The notes under the pieces were generated by a model. It was given only the letters and a program-made list of their open reading frames with translations. It was not told where the DNA came from and searched no databases. Below are positions 1 to 11,664 of a stretch of DNA of 64,000 nucleotides, in pieces. A program made the position numbers and the translations under genes. Each line of letters opens with the position of its first letter. Within the stretch, counting starts at the first letter, position 1. The DNA comes from Sesamum alatum (lineage: Eukaryota > Streptophyta > Magnoliopsida > Lamiales > Pedaliaceae), in contig JACGWO010000006.1 in the NCBI GenBank assembly GCA_034509735.1, positions 697,001 to 761,000 of the forward strand, written 5' to 3'.

Positions 1-99
1 AAAGCTCCTCTTCCTTTCTACTGCAAATCGAATCCGCTTTCTCTCTCTCTCTCTAAAACTCTCCCTCTCTATCTACATAAATACCATTCGTTAGTCCTG
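1..99 (+). other. 5'-untranslated first exon of the TOC120/132-like gene
   Basis: Pyrimidine-rich leader containing a short CT run and no ATG. It ends at a good splice donor (CCTG then GTGAGT at 100). The intron runs to a pyrimidine-tract acceptor ending TTTCAG at 631, so exon 2 starts at 632, 33 bases before the main ATG. The intron in the leader is inferred from splice-site quality. The transcription start may lie before the window. Confidence 0.6.
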
Positions 100-659
100 G
101 TGAGTTTTTGAATTGTTGTTTATTACCTGTTTTTTGGTTTTTGTTTTTGCTTGCTATTAAATCATGCTAAACCCTAGTTAAGATTTGTTTTAGAGATCTG
201 TTTTTACGCGCCTTTCCGTGCGTATATGTGCAGTTAGAGTAGTAATGAATGAACTGATATGTGTATTGCCTTTTCTTAATTTGCTTTTATGCGTTATAAT
301 TCATGTATGTATGAAGTTTGACGGATTAAGGGTTTTAGTGCAGGTTTAATTTCTTTCTTTTTGTTTTGTGGGTCGGGCGCTACGATTTTTTCCTCTATCT
401 ATTTTGCCCCTTTTTTCTATAATTGCTTTACAACGATTTCAAGTGAATTTCTTTGACGAGTTTGCCACATAACTCCTGCATATGAGTTCATTATGATGAA
501 ATAATGCCAGGGTGGTCCTTTATTTTCTGTATAATATAATTGGGTTAGTGATGATTATGAATTTTCATCCTCATTTTTGTTGGTCTGGGCCTCGATGAAT
601 TTTATCCTCATTACGGTGCTATCTGTTTCAGCAAATCCCGGCTATTATAGATTTGGTTT

Positions 660-665
660 ATGTGA
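660..665 (+). promoter_or_regulatory. Minimal start-stop upstream ORF (ATG-TGA) overlapping the TOC start codon
   Basis: The sequence ATGTGATGG places an ATG at 660-662, its stop TGA at 663-665, and the main ATG at 665-667, sharing one base. It is the only ATG in the inferred spliced leader. Its context is weak (T at -3, T at +4), while the main ATG has G at -3 and G at +4, so leaky scanning or reinitiation is likely. The regulatory role is inferred. Confidence 0.5.
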
Positions 666-3600
666 TGGAAAATGACATTGGCATTGCCAAGGATGCCAAC
701 CAAGGGGAGGGGGATGCTGTTGGCAGTGAAGTATTGGAGCCAAGCATCGAAGGAAGTGTTGATTTGAGTGTAGATGGATCTAAGGACTCTGATGGGAATG
801 AAGCATTTGAAGAGGCAGTTGAGGCTGAAACCCCGACTCTTGGGGCCGTCAGTGCAGTTCAGTGTTCGGATGATGCTGAGCCCAAGACTGAGCTTCTGAT
901 GAGTGAGGAGAATCATGATAAGAAGCAAATGTCTAGCGAGGAAATTGTGAAGGTTGAGAGGAATGGATTGATGGATGACAGTATTGCTGGGAACAATGGC
1001 AATACTGTGGAGGATGGGAAAGTTGATCATAGCGAAATTGTTGATTCAGCTGCCACTGCTGGTGAAACTGAGAATTTAAATGATGGAGATGAGAAGTGTG
1101 GCAACTCCAATCAAAAGCCTGAGGATGGCATAACAAAGCATATGAGCTATGCTGTAGCTTTGACTTCTGGAGATGCAAAAATTGTGGATGCAGACACCAG
1201 AAAACCACTGATTAATGAGACGCCAGAAACATTAGAATTGAATGACTTGAGCAGAGCTTGGACCATAACAGAGAAACTTGATACTTATGAAACGAAAGAT
1301 ATTCAAGATGCTACTAATGTAAAAGGAGGTGATATTTGTTCTGACATCCCTGAAAATGGTTCCTTGAACCATGTAAATTTGGTTGACTCTTTGAATCATG
1401 CCGACATGAAGAGTGCAGATGCTGATTCGGTGAAAGAAAATATTCTTGAGACATCACAGGAAATTGGAAATGCGGATGGGGTAAAAGAGAGCCATAGGCC
1501 AGAGTCCAATTCCAATGGGGATGCTCTGCATAAGAATGAAGATTCTGGACATCAGCAGGAGAAGCATGAAAGCGCCTCCACTAATCTGCATTCTGAACTT
1601 GAAGATTATCAGGCTCAGGAACAGGAGGAAAAGTCACCCACTTCTTGTGCGAATCTCGAAGATGATGAGAACATAGAACTGAACAAACTAGATTCAGAAT
1701 GTGTGCAAGTTGAAAATGCTGGTAGTCAGGATGTTGACATGGAAGAAAACAGTGGTAATGCAGCTGCAAATACTTCTGCTACTGATCATGCTGAAGGAAG
1801 TTCTCGATCTGACACTAACTTACATCCTCTCCTTGATGATAGCAAATCAGACATGGACATAGCAGAAGTTGAGCCTCATTTCAGCTCATCCGAATTGTTA
1901 GCCGAAAGTTCTAGATCATCTCAGCCGCAGCGTGTTGACGCTAGTGCTGAAGTCTCCACAACCATCAATGAAAGACCAGAACAGGAAGGAGTGAGAGATG
2001 AGCAGAAGGAACTAGATTTGTCAGGGAGTGGAGAACAGGAAGTCAAACCTGTTAAAGGTATCATATCATCTTCTGGCAATTCTTCCACAGCTGGCCTCAC
2101 TCCTACTGATCCTGCCGGTGTTGAGCATGCTGTTAAGGTAGAGGAACCTGTTTCTCAGGATTCATCAGCTAATGCAGGAAAGGAGATTAAACCTGCAGCA
2201 GACATTTCCTCGTCTGGTAGCTCTTTAACCCCTCGTCCTGCTGGCGTTAGGCATACTGCGCCAGTAGAGCCTGCTTCTCAAAACAAAGAACAGGGATCGA
2301 GGTCTGCATCTGATATTCCATCTGCAAATAGTACCTCCACAGCTCCTCCTCGTCCTGCTGGCCTTGGACGTGGTGCGCCACTGTTGGAACCCGCCTCTCG
2401 GGTGGTCCAGCAGCCGAGAGTAAATGGAGCTGTTGCACCAACACAGAACCAGCTCATTGAAGATCCCGCAAATGGGGATGCTGAGGAGTATGATGAAACC
2501 CGTGAAAAGCTCCAGATGATTCGTGTCAAATTTCTGCGCCTTGCTCATAGACTCGGTCAGACTCCACATAATGTTGTTGTGGCTCAGGTCTTATATAGAT
2601 TAGGGTTGGCTGAACAGCTACATGGGAGAAGTGGCGGACGTGTTGCTGCATTTAGCTTTGATCGGGCAAGTGCAATGGCCGAGCAACTCGAGGCAGCTGG
2701 ACAAGAACCCTTGGATTTTACATGCACAATCATGGTTCTGGGAAAATCAGGGGTCGGTAAAAGTGCAACAATAAACTCCATATTTGATGAAGCTATGTTT
2801 AGTACTGATGCTTTTCAATTGGGCACAAAGAAGGTTCAGGATATTGTTGGGACTGTGCAAGGAATCAGGGTACGTGTAGTTGACACTCCTGGACTTTTGC
2901 CCTCTTGGTCAGACCAGCGCCAGAATGAGAAAATTCTTCGTTCTGTCAAACGGTTTATTAAGAAAACACCTCCTGATATTGTGTTATATCTTGATAGATT
3001 GGACATGCAGAGCAGAGATTTTGGGGACATGCCATTGTTGCGGACAATCACTGAAATTTTCGGACCGTCTATTTGGTTCAATGCCATTGTTGTTCTAACT
3101 CATGCTGCATCTGCTCCACCTGAAGGTCCCAATGGCACAGCTACAAGTTATGATATGTTTGTGACTCAGAGGTCGCATGTTGTCCAGCAAGCAATACGTC
3201 AGGCTGCCGGAGATATGCGGCTAATGAACCCAGTTTCTTTAGTGGAGAACCACTCAGCTTGCAGGACCAACAGAGCTGGGCAGAGGGTGTTGCCAAATGG
3301 TCAGGTTTGGAAGCCTCACTTGTTGCTTCTGTCTTTTGCTTCAAAAATTTTGGCCGAAGCAAATACTCTTCTGAAGTTGCAAGATACGCCTCCTGGGAGA
3401 CCTTTTGCCCCTAGAACAAGGTCACCTCCTTTACCGTTCCTTCTTTCATCTCTCCTCCAATCAAGACCTGAAGTTAAGCTTCCATCAGAGCAATTTGGTG
3501 ATGATGATGATGCTATAAATGATGATCTGGATGAGTGCTCAGACTCCGAAGAAGAATCTGAATATGATGAATTACCTCCCTTCAAATCATTGACTAAAGC

Positions 3601-4618
3601 CCAGCTGGAAAAACTAACTAAAGTGCAGAGGAAGGCATACTATGATGAACTGGAATACAGGGAAAAACTTTTCATGAAGAAGCAGCTGAAGGAAGAGAAA
3701 AAGCGGCGGAAAATGATGAAGCAAATGCAGGAAGCAGCTAAGGATTTGCCTACTGACTATGGTGACAATGGTGAAGAGACCAGCGCTGCTGCATCAGTAC
3801 CGGTCCCAATGCCAGACTTGGCCTTGCCTGCTTCTTTTGATTCTGATAATCCAACTCATCGATATCGCTCTCTTGATTCGTCCAACCCGTGGCTTGTGAG
3901 GGCTGTCTTAGAACCCAATGGGTGGGACCACGACATTGGATATGATGGCATAAATGTTGAGAGATTGTTTGTGGTTAAGGACAAGGTACCAATATCTTTC
4001 TCTGGCCACATTTCGAAGGACAAGAAGGATGCCAATCTTCAAATGGAAATTGCAAGTTCAGTGAAGCATGGGAAAGGGAAGGCAACTTCTTTGGGATTTG
4101 ATATGCAATCTGTCGGAAAGGATTATGCTTATACTCTTCGAAGTGAGACTAGATTTAGCAATCACAGGATGAACAAGGTGGCTGCTGGTCTCTCGGCTAC
4201 TTTATTGGGGGATGTTTTAACTGGTGGAATGAAAGTAGAGGACAAATTAATCATCGGTAGACGTGGACAGTTAGTTGTTTCAGGCGGTGCCATTTATGGT
4301 CGTGGGGAGGTTGCATATGGTGGTAGTTTGGAAGCTACACTGAGAGACAAAGACCACCCTCTGGGACGCTTCTTAGCAACCTTGGGGCTCTCTGTGATGG
4401 ATTGGCATGGAGATCTTGCTGTTGGGTGCAATTCCCAGACCCAGATCCCTATCGGGCGGGATACAAATTTGATTGGTCGTTTCAATATCAATAACAGGGG
4501 GTCTGGACAATTCAGTGTCAGGATCAACAGTTCAGAGCAGCTTCAAATTGTATTGGTTGGCTTAATTCCTTTGGTAAAAAAGGTACTTGGTTTTTCTCAA
4601 CAGGCGTATGGACAATGA
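665..4618 (+). CDS. Translocase of chloroplast TOC120/TOC132-like (TOC159 family GTPase receptor)
   Basis: Encodes 1317 residues in one coding exon. The family forms the outer-envelope preprotein receptor GTPase of the TOC complex, and the TOC120/132 branch is associated with import of housekeeping preproteins. Three family parts are visible. Residues 1 to about 600 are an acidic, low-complexity A domain rich in Glu, Asp and Ser. The G domain follows, with P-loop GKSGVGKS near 693-700, DTPG near 740-743 and LTHA near 811-814. A long C-terminal M (membrane anchor) domain starts after an Asp/Glu-rich linker and a Lys-rich stretch (EEKKRRKMMKQMQ). There is no cleavable transit peptide, as expected. 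The first in-frame ATG is at 665; it has G at -3 and G at +4. An upstream ATG-TGA overlaps it. TOC159 proper is an alternative, but the length and A-domain character favour TOC120/132. Confidence 0.93.
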   Translation: MENDIGIAKDANQGEGDAVGSEVLEPSIEGSVDLSVDGSKDSDGNEAFEEAVEAETPTLGAVSAVQCSDDAEPKTELLMSEENHDKKQMSSEEIVKVERNGLMDDSIAGNNGNTVEDGKVDHSEIVDSAATAGETENLNDGDEKCGNSNQKPEDGITKHMSYAVALTSGDAKIVDADTRKPLINETPETLELNDLSRAWTITEKLDTYETKDIQDATNVKGGDICSDIPENGSLNHVNLVDSLNHADMKSADADSVKENILETSQEIGNADGVKESHRPESNSNGDALHKNEDSGHQQEKHESASTNLHSELEDYQAQEQEEKSPTSCANLEDDENIELNKLDSECVQVENAGSQDVDMEENSGNAAANTSATDHAEGSSRSDTNLHPLLDDSKSDMDIAEVEPHFSSSELLAESSRSSQPQRVDASAEVSTTINERPEQEGVRDEQKELDLSGSGEQEVKPVKGIISSSGNSSTAGLTPTDPAGVEHAVKVEEPVSQDSSANAGKEIKPAADISSSGSSLTPRPAGVRHTAPVEPASQNKEQGSRSASDIPSANSTSTAPPRPAGLGRGAPLLEPASRVVQQPRVNGAVAPTQNQLIEDPANGDAEEYDETREKLQMIRVKFLRLAHRLGQTPHNVVVAQVLYRLGLAEQLHGRSGGRVAAFSFDRASAMAEQLEAAGQEPLDFTCTIMVLGKSGVGKSATINSIFDEAMFSTDAFQLGTKKVQDIVGTVQGIRVRVVDTPGLLPSWSDQRQNEKILRSVKRFIKKTPPDIVLYLDRLDMQSRDFGDMPLLRTITEIFGPSIWFNAIVVLTHAASAPPEGPNGTATSYDMFVTQRSHVVQQAIRQAAGDMRLMNPVSLVENHSACRTNRAGQRVLPNGQVWKPHLLLLSFASKILAEANTLLKLQDTPPGRPFAPRTRSPPLPFLLSSLLQSRPEVKLPSEQFGDDDDAINDDLDECSDSEEESEYDELPPFKSLTKAQLEKLTKVQRKAYYDELEYREKLFMKKQLKEEKKRRKMMKQMQEAAKDLPTDYGDNGEETSAAASVPVPMPDLALPASFDSDNPTHRYRSLDSSNPWLVRAVLEPNGWDHDIGYDGINVERLFVVKDKVPISFSGHISKDKKDANLQMEIASSVKHGKGKATSLGFDMQSVGKDYAYTLRSETRFSNHRMNKVAAGLSATLLGDVLTGGMKVEDKLIIGRRGQLVVSGGAIYGRGEVAYGGSLEATLRDKDHPLGRFLATLGLSVMDWHGDLAVGCNSQTQIPIGRDTNLIGRFNINNRGSGQFSVRINSSEQLQIVLVGLIPLVKKVLGFSQQAYGQ

Positions 4619-6604
4619 GGGAAGTTGATACAGCATGATATAACAGCTCTTGGATATTACAAATTGCTTCTGTGTTGGGCATTTGTTGCCTGATCGGCAA
4701 CCAACATAGGTATTGATTTTCATGCTTTTAACAATGTAGGACACTGGACACCTTATCTGAGTGAATTTTAGTTTCTTTGTCAGATGCAGTAAAAAAAATG
4801 GATTGGTCCTCGTTTTGTTTGCTCCTAATGTAAGTACCCCAGCAGCACCAATTGGTGAATAATCCTCTTAAGTACGTTGGTTATTTTGTCTTTTGGGGTT
4901 GGGGACTGGGGGTTTGAAATTGATTTAATTTGCAACGGTGTTTCCTTTCTACTGGGTAAAAGTACTTCTCTTGAGTGCATGGTTTACATACTTCTCTATT
5001 ATCGTTGGAAATTATTTTTTGTATTTCTCCTGTTTGCATTAAAAAGGTGATGCTGTTGTTGCTGGTATTCCCGCTATGCTCTTATATGTGAAGTAACTTG
5101 CACTCTCTTTTCTGACTTCAACCCATCGCTTGTGCAGATGCTTCCTTCTTGTCCAACAGGTAGGTAGAATAAAGGAAATAGGATTTGTGGACGGAATTTG
5201 CATTTGGCCAGACTCGAGAGGCTCGCATGTTCACATCAGAAGGCGCAACATTCTTGGGTTACTTTAATGAACTTAAACTGAAATTTACTTTTAGTACTTA
5301 ATGTTTGAGAAGTGTAATATTTTGGGATTGCTCTTGCTCAGAATTTTTGTAGAATGTTATCATTATCGTTCCAACTGATGAGTAAGATACCTTTTCGTGC
5401 TGTGAGGTGGGAATAATGTGGGAATAGGAAATTTAATGGCTGCAGAGTAGAATTGCTAATGCTGCATTTCCTTTTTTGTATCTTTATGTGCTTGGGGGAG
5501 AGTGGTAAGATTGTGCTCATGGTGCCAAAGGACAAATAGAGGTACAGGTATACGAAAAGCGACGACATTACAGTACTTTATTACACGAGGAGGATTGAAG
5601 CCACCAAAACACGAAAGCAGCTCATTTCGTAAAGCTAGGTTGGACTTGTTCAAAATTCCGAGTAACTGAGTGAGGAATAAGCAGCAGGAAATGAACGGTG
5701 GTCCATCAATAGTGCAACATCTTGACATTGTATTCAAATCACTGGATTTTGCTGTAAACTCTAGAGTAGCAACACTGCGGAAACACCAGAGCCAACGACT
5801 ATGGCCATCTCGTGATGCTTGTGATTGATCGGATTGTAACCCAGTACAAACACAAAATTTAGGGTCATATGTAGGTGTAACCCAGTACAAACACAAAATT
5901 TAGGGTCATATGTAGGCCTAAATCTTGAGATGGGATGTAGCTAGTGATCCGTTGGGCTCAGCTTGAAAGCTCAAGATCACACCACGTTGACTAGTACAAG
6001 TACGGACATTTGAGCAAAGCAATTTGGATTGTAGTACGCTATTTTATTTTGAGCAGAACATTCTTCGTCTTCCCCTTAATTTGATCTCATCTGATTCAGG
6101 TATAGAAAGAATGGTCTTGATTGGGACCTCTTAATGAACCTAATGATTTGTTTTTCCACATTTCTGGATCGCACAACCCTTAGGATGTACCTTGATCTGC
6201 GACTCGGATGAAAAATAAGTTAATATTTGTGCACCAAGTCTATGGTTTACTTATTCTAAAATAGAAAAACAAAAGAAATGTCCTTAAAACAATCGTCATT
6301 AACGGATCTATTCTTGAAAATTGTGGGAGATGTTTTTATAATGGAGCAACGGCTTTGAATGTGGAGTGCAAAATTTACTGACTGATGATAATATTCCAAA
6401 TGTACGCCAATTATTGAATTGAAATTACTAAAACAACCACTCAACCCATTTTTATCCTTTGAATTCAAAATAAAGTTCTTATGTTTTTTCAATAACATAT
6501 ATGTTTTATTAAAGAATTACATCACAAGAAAGCATGCTGCGGCTGCCCTAACACAATATATCATTATTCAGAAATCACTTTAAACAATTGGTGTGTACAA
6601 AAGT
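4619..6604. other. 3' flank of the TOC gene and intergenic DNA
   Basis: Contains the 3' UTR of the TOC-like gene (no clear end seen) and non-coding DNA between two convergent genes. Apart from a 41-bp tandem duplication at 5836-5917, no gene or RNA was recognised. Small ORFs here have no family resemblance. Confidence 0.5.
5836..5917. repeat. 41-bp tandem duplication
   Basis: Two head-to-tail copies (5836-5876 and 5877-5917) beginning GTAACCCAGTACAAACAC. They are identical except for the last base, so the duplication is recent or is an assembly artefact. It lies downstream of the TOC gene with no coding consequence. Confidence 0.9.
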
Positions 6605-7172
6605 CTAGTAATGTAAAACCATGACATTATACTCAACAACAGCGTCCCCCCAAGTACTATTATACTTGACGGTGTTCAATACGGCTGTGCCACGCGCCAA
6701 TCGGAAAACACCGGACCCACCGACGATCGACAACTCACGGTACTCGCGCAAAAACGGGTTTCGACCCACAACAGTAAGCGTGCTTCCATTGTACCTCCCT
6801 TTAGTGAACACGATATCAAAGCTCATGTGAAACGCGATCTCCTCCAAGGAGGTAGAACCGAAGAGGCCCTGGGCCCGGCCCACTATCTCGGAATCCGGGC
6901 TGGGCCCTAATGTTAGTGGGTCATCTATTGCAGCAATGAGGCCGAAGTAGGTAGGTGATTGGGCCGTGGAGTTGGCCACTGCGATTGGGATGTTTGTTGG
7001 GCTAGGTCCACTTACGATGTCGTGAAGGTAGAAATGAAGGTGGGTTGTCTTTTGGCTCTTGTGTGCAAGTTTTTTGAACCAGTTTACGGTGGCGCTAGGC
7101 CCGTTGCCGTGTACCATAGGCAAAGTGGCCGGTACAATCAAGCAAAGCATGAGAATCGTGTATATTACCTTG

Positions 7173-7177
<5 letters not shown>
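6605..7177 (-). CDS. Dirigent protein
   Basis: Encodes 190 residues in a single exon. Dirigent proteins are secreted beta-barrel proteins that steer the stereochemistry of phenoxy-radical coupling in lignan and lignin formation. The sequence shows an N-terminal hydrophobic signal peptide (MDKVIYTILMLCLIVPATLP), then family motifs: the FYLHDIVSGP strand, GLIAAIDDPLT, SEIVGRAQGLF, IVFTKGRYNGSTL and the end block ELSIVGGSGVFRLARG. Length is typical. The ATG at 7177 is preferred because an in-frame ATG 33 bases upstream would put a Glu-Arg repeat, encoded by the leader GA microsatellite, in front of the signal peptide. Substrate and partner oxidase are unknown. Confidence 0.93.

Positions 7178-7204
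<27 letters not shown>
7178..7204. repeat. CT/GA microsatellite abutting the dirigent start codon
   Basis: A (CT)n tract on the plus strand begins directly after the CAT complement of the dirigent ATG and passes into a short CA run. In the mRNA it is a GA tract ending at the AUG. It stays in frame with the CDS and would encode Glu-Arg repeats from an upstream ATG at 7210. Confidence 0.9.
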
Positions 7205-7210
<6 letters not shown>

Positions 7211-7214
<4 letters not shown>

Positions 7215-8086
7215 TACACACTGAATGATGGATATGGTTATAGATACACGTATATATAGAGAGATGTAGGGACAGAAGTCACATATAAGAGACGTGATCA
7301 AAGGGATGAAAAAAGAGCAACTGCCAAATATTTACTAGTGTGATTTTGCGGTGCCAAACTTAGTTTAGGTCTGTTCTCTTGGGCGGAGTAACTGAGCAAG
7401 GACCCATACTTCTGCCTTGATTTTGCCGCCGTCTTCTCTTATGGGAGATATCATGCAAATTGAATTTTCTGTACACACGCAGCGTGTGTATATTAAATCG
7501 AGTAAAAGATGAAATAAAATTTACAATAGAATATACAATCCAAATACAACAAACATGTATGAAAAAATGCAGTTTGATCTACCACGATCGACAGTTGTAA
7601 TAAGTCATGGATAACGAGTAATAATGTCATCAATTATACGAATTTCAGTTCACATTATCTGCTGAAACCAAAGCTATCACTCAGGCATATGATTTCACAG
7701 TTAAATGTAAGAATTTGAAGGGGTCCCAAAAAGAAACAAGGATGGAGTTTGAATGCACTGATTAAAGAAGAAGAATGTGGATGTATCAGACACAGAAAAA
7801 GAGAGAGACCTAGTATGTTTTGTTTGAGTCTGAATAAAGCATATCATCTCCGCTGAAGAACTTAATAACATTGGACAAGTTCTGTTGTTACCACACACCA
7901 AGTACAACAAAAGCCATATGGCATTAGTCTAAAACAAAATCTACCTGTAAGCCCTACCAAAATTGCTCTATATTTGTCCATTGCAATCATATTAACTCCA
8001 AAATACATGAAATATGGTAAGAACAAAATCTTATAAGTTCAGCTCTTTATGTCAATGCTTTCCCCTTTACTGCTGAAGCTGATCGG
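7211..8086. other. Dirigent promoter and eIF4B 3' flank
   Basis: AT-rich DNA upstream of the dirigent gene and downstream of the eIF4B-like stop codon at 8087. A purine-rich stretch near 7770-7810 makes a small reverse ORF with no recognisable family. The eIF4B 3' UTR must occupy the right-hand end. Nothing else was recognised. Confidence 0.4.
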
Positions 8087-10489
8087 CTAAGCATCATTCT
8101 CAGACTCTCTAGCTTCTGGATCTCCAGCATTTCCATTTTCAGTTTCACCAGCACTACAGTAGAGCAAATGTAAAAGATTTAGTGGCACAAAACAAAGCTT
8201 AAAGAACCAAATTGTCAGAGTTCAAGAATCCACAGTGTCCTGAGTACATATCCATGTCGTTTCAAGTTTCTAAAAACCTACTAGTTGTGCTAGTTTAACG
8301 GAAAAGCATATCACAAGGTAACCACAAGAAAAACCTCAACCTCTCCATGGTTATACGCATATCAAAATCTAAGTCAACTTCCAAAAGATATCAGCTTATG
8401 CATGACCAACCAACTACAGCAGAAAATACAAATCTAATGCATGTGCCACCATTAATTGCACTTTCTTGCAAGTAGTCACAAGTATAGAAACATGTATCAG
8501 GTCCCAGTTAACTGATAAAGACAACTACTGCAAACTAGCAATTTCATTGGTGCAGACGAGAAAAACCCCCACGCAATGGGACTTGATGAGGCCTATTATG
8601 GACTGATTGCCTGTCCAAACTGCTTAAAAGTTGCATACCAGTCTTAGGTGACTCCACGAACGAATAATACTCATCTATTATAAGCACCCTCTTCTAACCA
8701 ACATTTTATTAGTGACCCCAAATGATTTAAGAGCAACAGCTTTTGCTAATAAGATGAGAAGGGAGTTGTCAATTATTTCACAAACAGAGAGATACTTCTC
8801 AATTGTGTTCCCTGAGCAGCAGAAAACAAGTACCCACAGTATTCAGTATAAGGAATGGATGCAGGGTCATATACTAACATAAAGGCCAAAACTTTTGCTG
8901 ACTACCATTAATCCACATGCATATATACTAGCAGAAAGAAACATACATAAGAATCACAAATGCCAAGCAATCTATCGACACACACACAACAAAACAAAGA
9001 CGCATCCACAAGAACTCCCAGATGGATTTATGCGCATCTTTACAGGTTGACTCTATCAATATCTTCCTGTACTGTGAAAAAACACGTACCACACAAATCT
9101 CCATAATTGACAACTCAACAAACCAGTACAACATCTAGGAGATGACTTACAATAAAAATATCATAAAAGGCTAAGTAATCAGCATCAGCCTAGGATGGCA
9201 CAAAATGCAAGCACATGAGACCCAACATATAGCACAATTTTGCAAACCATATATCACTTTTTAATGCGTAAGCCAATTTCAAGCAAGCTATCATGCGCGA
9301 AAAAGTTTCAACAACCAATTGCTCAAAACTCTCCATAATGCAGCTATGTCACCAACCTCTGAGGACGAGAATCAACTGCTTCCTGCTTCCTCCAAGACCT
9401 TTCGGTCTTATCTTCTTGTTGCAACCTCTCTCTCCCATTTTCACCCCAAAAGCTCTTTTTCCCAACAGCTGGCCCATCAGTGGGCCCAGCAGGAACATCC
9501 TTAATCTTCACAGACTCAAGCTTCTCCTCAATCTCCTTCCAATCTTGCCCCTTCTCCTTCAACACCTCCTCTCTCGGCCTAGCCTGACCAAATGGATTGC
9601 TCCCCTTCGGCTTAACTGCACTAGCAATCTCATTCTTTTGGCCTTCATCCACCGGCAGCGTCCTTGGCTGCAAATTCAACCTCGGCCTACTACCACCATT
9701 CCCTTCCTCTCTTTTCCTTCCCCAACTCTCAGAATCCACCCTATTCGGCTCAAGGCCCCCTCTCCTCTCCCTCAAACTATCAAAAGCTCCACCAATCTTG
9801 CGCCCCTCCTCTTCTTTCCTTTTCACCCAATTACTCGAATCCGCCCCACCATTACCCGATTCCAATCCAAATCCTCCTCTTTTCTCATATCTCCTGGGCT
9901 CAGAGGGAACAAAACTCTTTTTCGACGCCCAATTGTCAACCTCATCGGCTCGCGATTGTGAATCAGAGAAGAAACCCCCTCTTTCTCCCCTCTCCCTCCT
10001 GTCAGGCCCATTATTACCAGAGAATTTCTTCCCCGCTCCCCAATCATCAGTCTCATCAGCCCTAGAAGGCGCAAACTCCCGATTCGACTCCCGATTAAAA
10101 CTTCCCTGACGGCGCGGCTGTTCATCCCTGGCGCCGCCGCCGTAAGATCTAAAGCCTCCACCGAGCTTATTACGATCGAGCTCCTCAGGGGACCGCTGAC
10201 GTGGGCCCGTAGGAAGAAGCAACAGCTCATCGGGCGTCAAGCCCTTCTGCTGAGACGCCGCGGGCTTAGGCCCCCCGTATGCGGAGAATTCCTGAAGAGA
10301 TATTGCCTGTGGCTTTTTCTTCTTAGTTTTGGCGGTGGCTGCAGCCGCGAGTGATGGAAAATCCGCCGCTTCGCCGCCGGTATCGACGGAAGAATCTTTC
10401 TTGTGTTGCTGGAGGAGCTCCGCCTCGTTTTCCTCCGAGTCCAAAGCCCAGGCCCCTGGTTTCCCCCAAGCGCTCACCGTGGCCGCCAT
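8087..10489 (-). CDS. Eukaryotic translation initiation factor 4B-like protein (plant eIF4B family)
   Basis: Two coding exons: 9357-10489 and 8087-8153. The 1203-bp intron has GT-AG ends (CAGAG|GTTGGT; CTGTAG|TGC). The join gives 399 residues ending ESENDA. Plant eIF4B binds RNA and supports eIF4A/4F helicase activity in cytosolic initiation. Family marks are the N-terminus MAATVSAWGKPGAWALDSEE, FPSLAAAA, AISLQEFSAYG, and a Gly/Arg/Asp-rich middle. Four imperfect Trp-centred repeats are visible (SRADETDDWGAGKKF; SRADEVDNWASKKSF; GADSSNWVKRKEEE; NRVDSESWGRKREE). The C-terminal half carries the NPFGQARPREEVLKEKGQDW block. It is shorter than the roughly 530-550-residue eIF4B1/2 and closer to the short At4g38710-type paralogue. 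The exon-2 join was predicted by hand. Confidence 0.88.
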
Positions 10490-11664
10490 CCTCGCTTGTC
10501 CTTAATCCCACAAAAATCTCGTCGCTGTGCGATTTGATGGTGTAAGCGATAGATAGGTTTTGTGAAGATTTTGCGTCGGTCTGAGGCCAACACTCATCGG
10601 TTATAACACAACACAAAGGTGGCTACGAGAATTTGATCCAACGGCAACGGATTTATTGGAGCAAAATTGATGCTATAGACGGTCCAGATTGAGTTTCATA
10701 GCTTTTTGGTTGGAATATTAAATAATTTTTTAATTATGAGGAGAATATACTTGTATGGGATGGTTGGTGCGCGCGTTGTTTGGAATAAGAAAAAACACAT
10801 GCACATTGCACACCACACAAATATTATTATTATCATTAATAATAATACATAATATATATATATATAAATAATATATTTCTTTAATTTTTGAATAAATTAC
10901 AACAATTTTTTTTAAGATTTGTTATGATTAAAAATACACTTAATTATTTAAAAAAATATAAATACTCTATGAAATTAATAATCGTCTAACAAATATTCTT
11001 ACAATAAACTGTCCCAAAAAATATTTGGTAAACAATCATTTAATTTAAAAATATATTTATAACTTTTTAATATTTATAATTATAACAAACCTCGGATCAA
11101 CCCAATATAATTACCCTATATATATTTTTTTGAAATATGTGGCTATTGATCAACCATTTAGAAGCAAATATGAATAAACACGTACACATTTCCACCTATC
11201 TAAATTTTTTTAAAAAAAATAAACTATAAATGTTAGTTCTGAAAAACTCTATTAATCGTTTGACCTCCTCTCTACGTATCTAAAATATGCATAAATAAAG
11301 CATACTGTAACTGGACTGAAAATGATGCTAACGTCTTCAACCTCAAGCCTTTAATGAACACAACAAAACAAACCAATGAACAAACAAACCGTAAACCGGA
11401 AAGAACTGTAAAAACACAGGCAAATATGTACATATACCACTGTCAAAAATCCTCCAGGAGAGGAGACTCCATTCATGCAATTTCCCTGCACAGTTAAACA
11501 AATCGTCCGGCAGCCCTCCATATTTTACAATGCTTAAAGTAATCCAAAATGCTTTCGTCCCGGTCCCAGGCTGTCCAAGAAAAGGCGCATGGACGAGGTG
11601 GTTCATCGACGCAGATTCATTGCAAGGAATCATGTCCCGAAGCTCGTCTCCATGAAAACAATGT
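10490..11664. other. eIF4B promoter and NIPA 3' flank
   Basis: Upstream region of the eIF4B-like gene, then strongly AT-rich DNA (about 10700-11330), including TAT/ATA runs near 10820-10870. The last few hundred bases probably hold the 3' UTR of the NIPA gene, whose stop lies at 11665. No coding region or RNA gene was recognised. Confidence 0.4.

Noticed and set aside
653..664. TOC reading frame beginning four codons before the ATG at 665
   Set aside because: The first codon there is TTG, not ATG; the first in-frame ATG is 665.
9293..10109. Plus-strand ORFs of 133-222 codons across the eIF4B exon
   Set aside because: Antisense to a well-recognised coding exon with compositional bias; no family resemblance.
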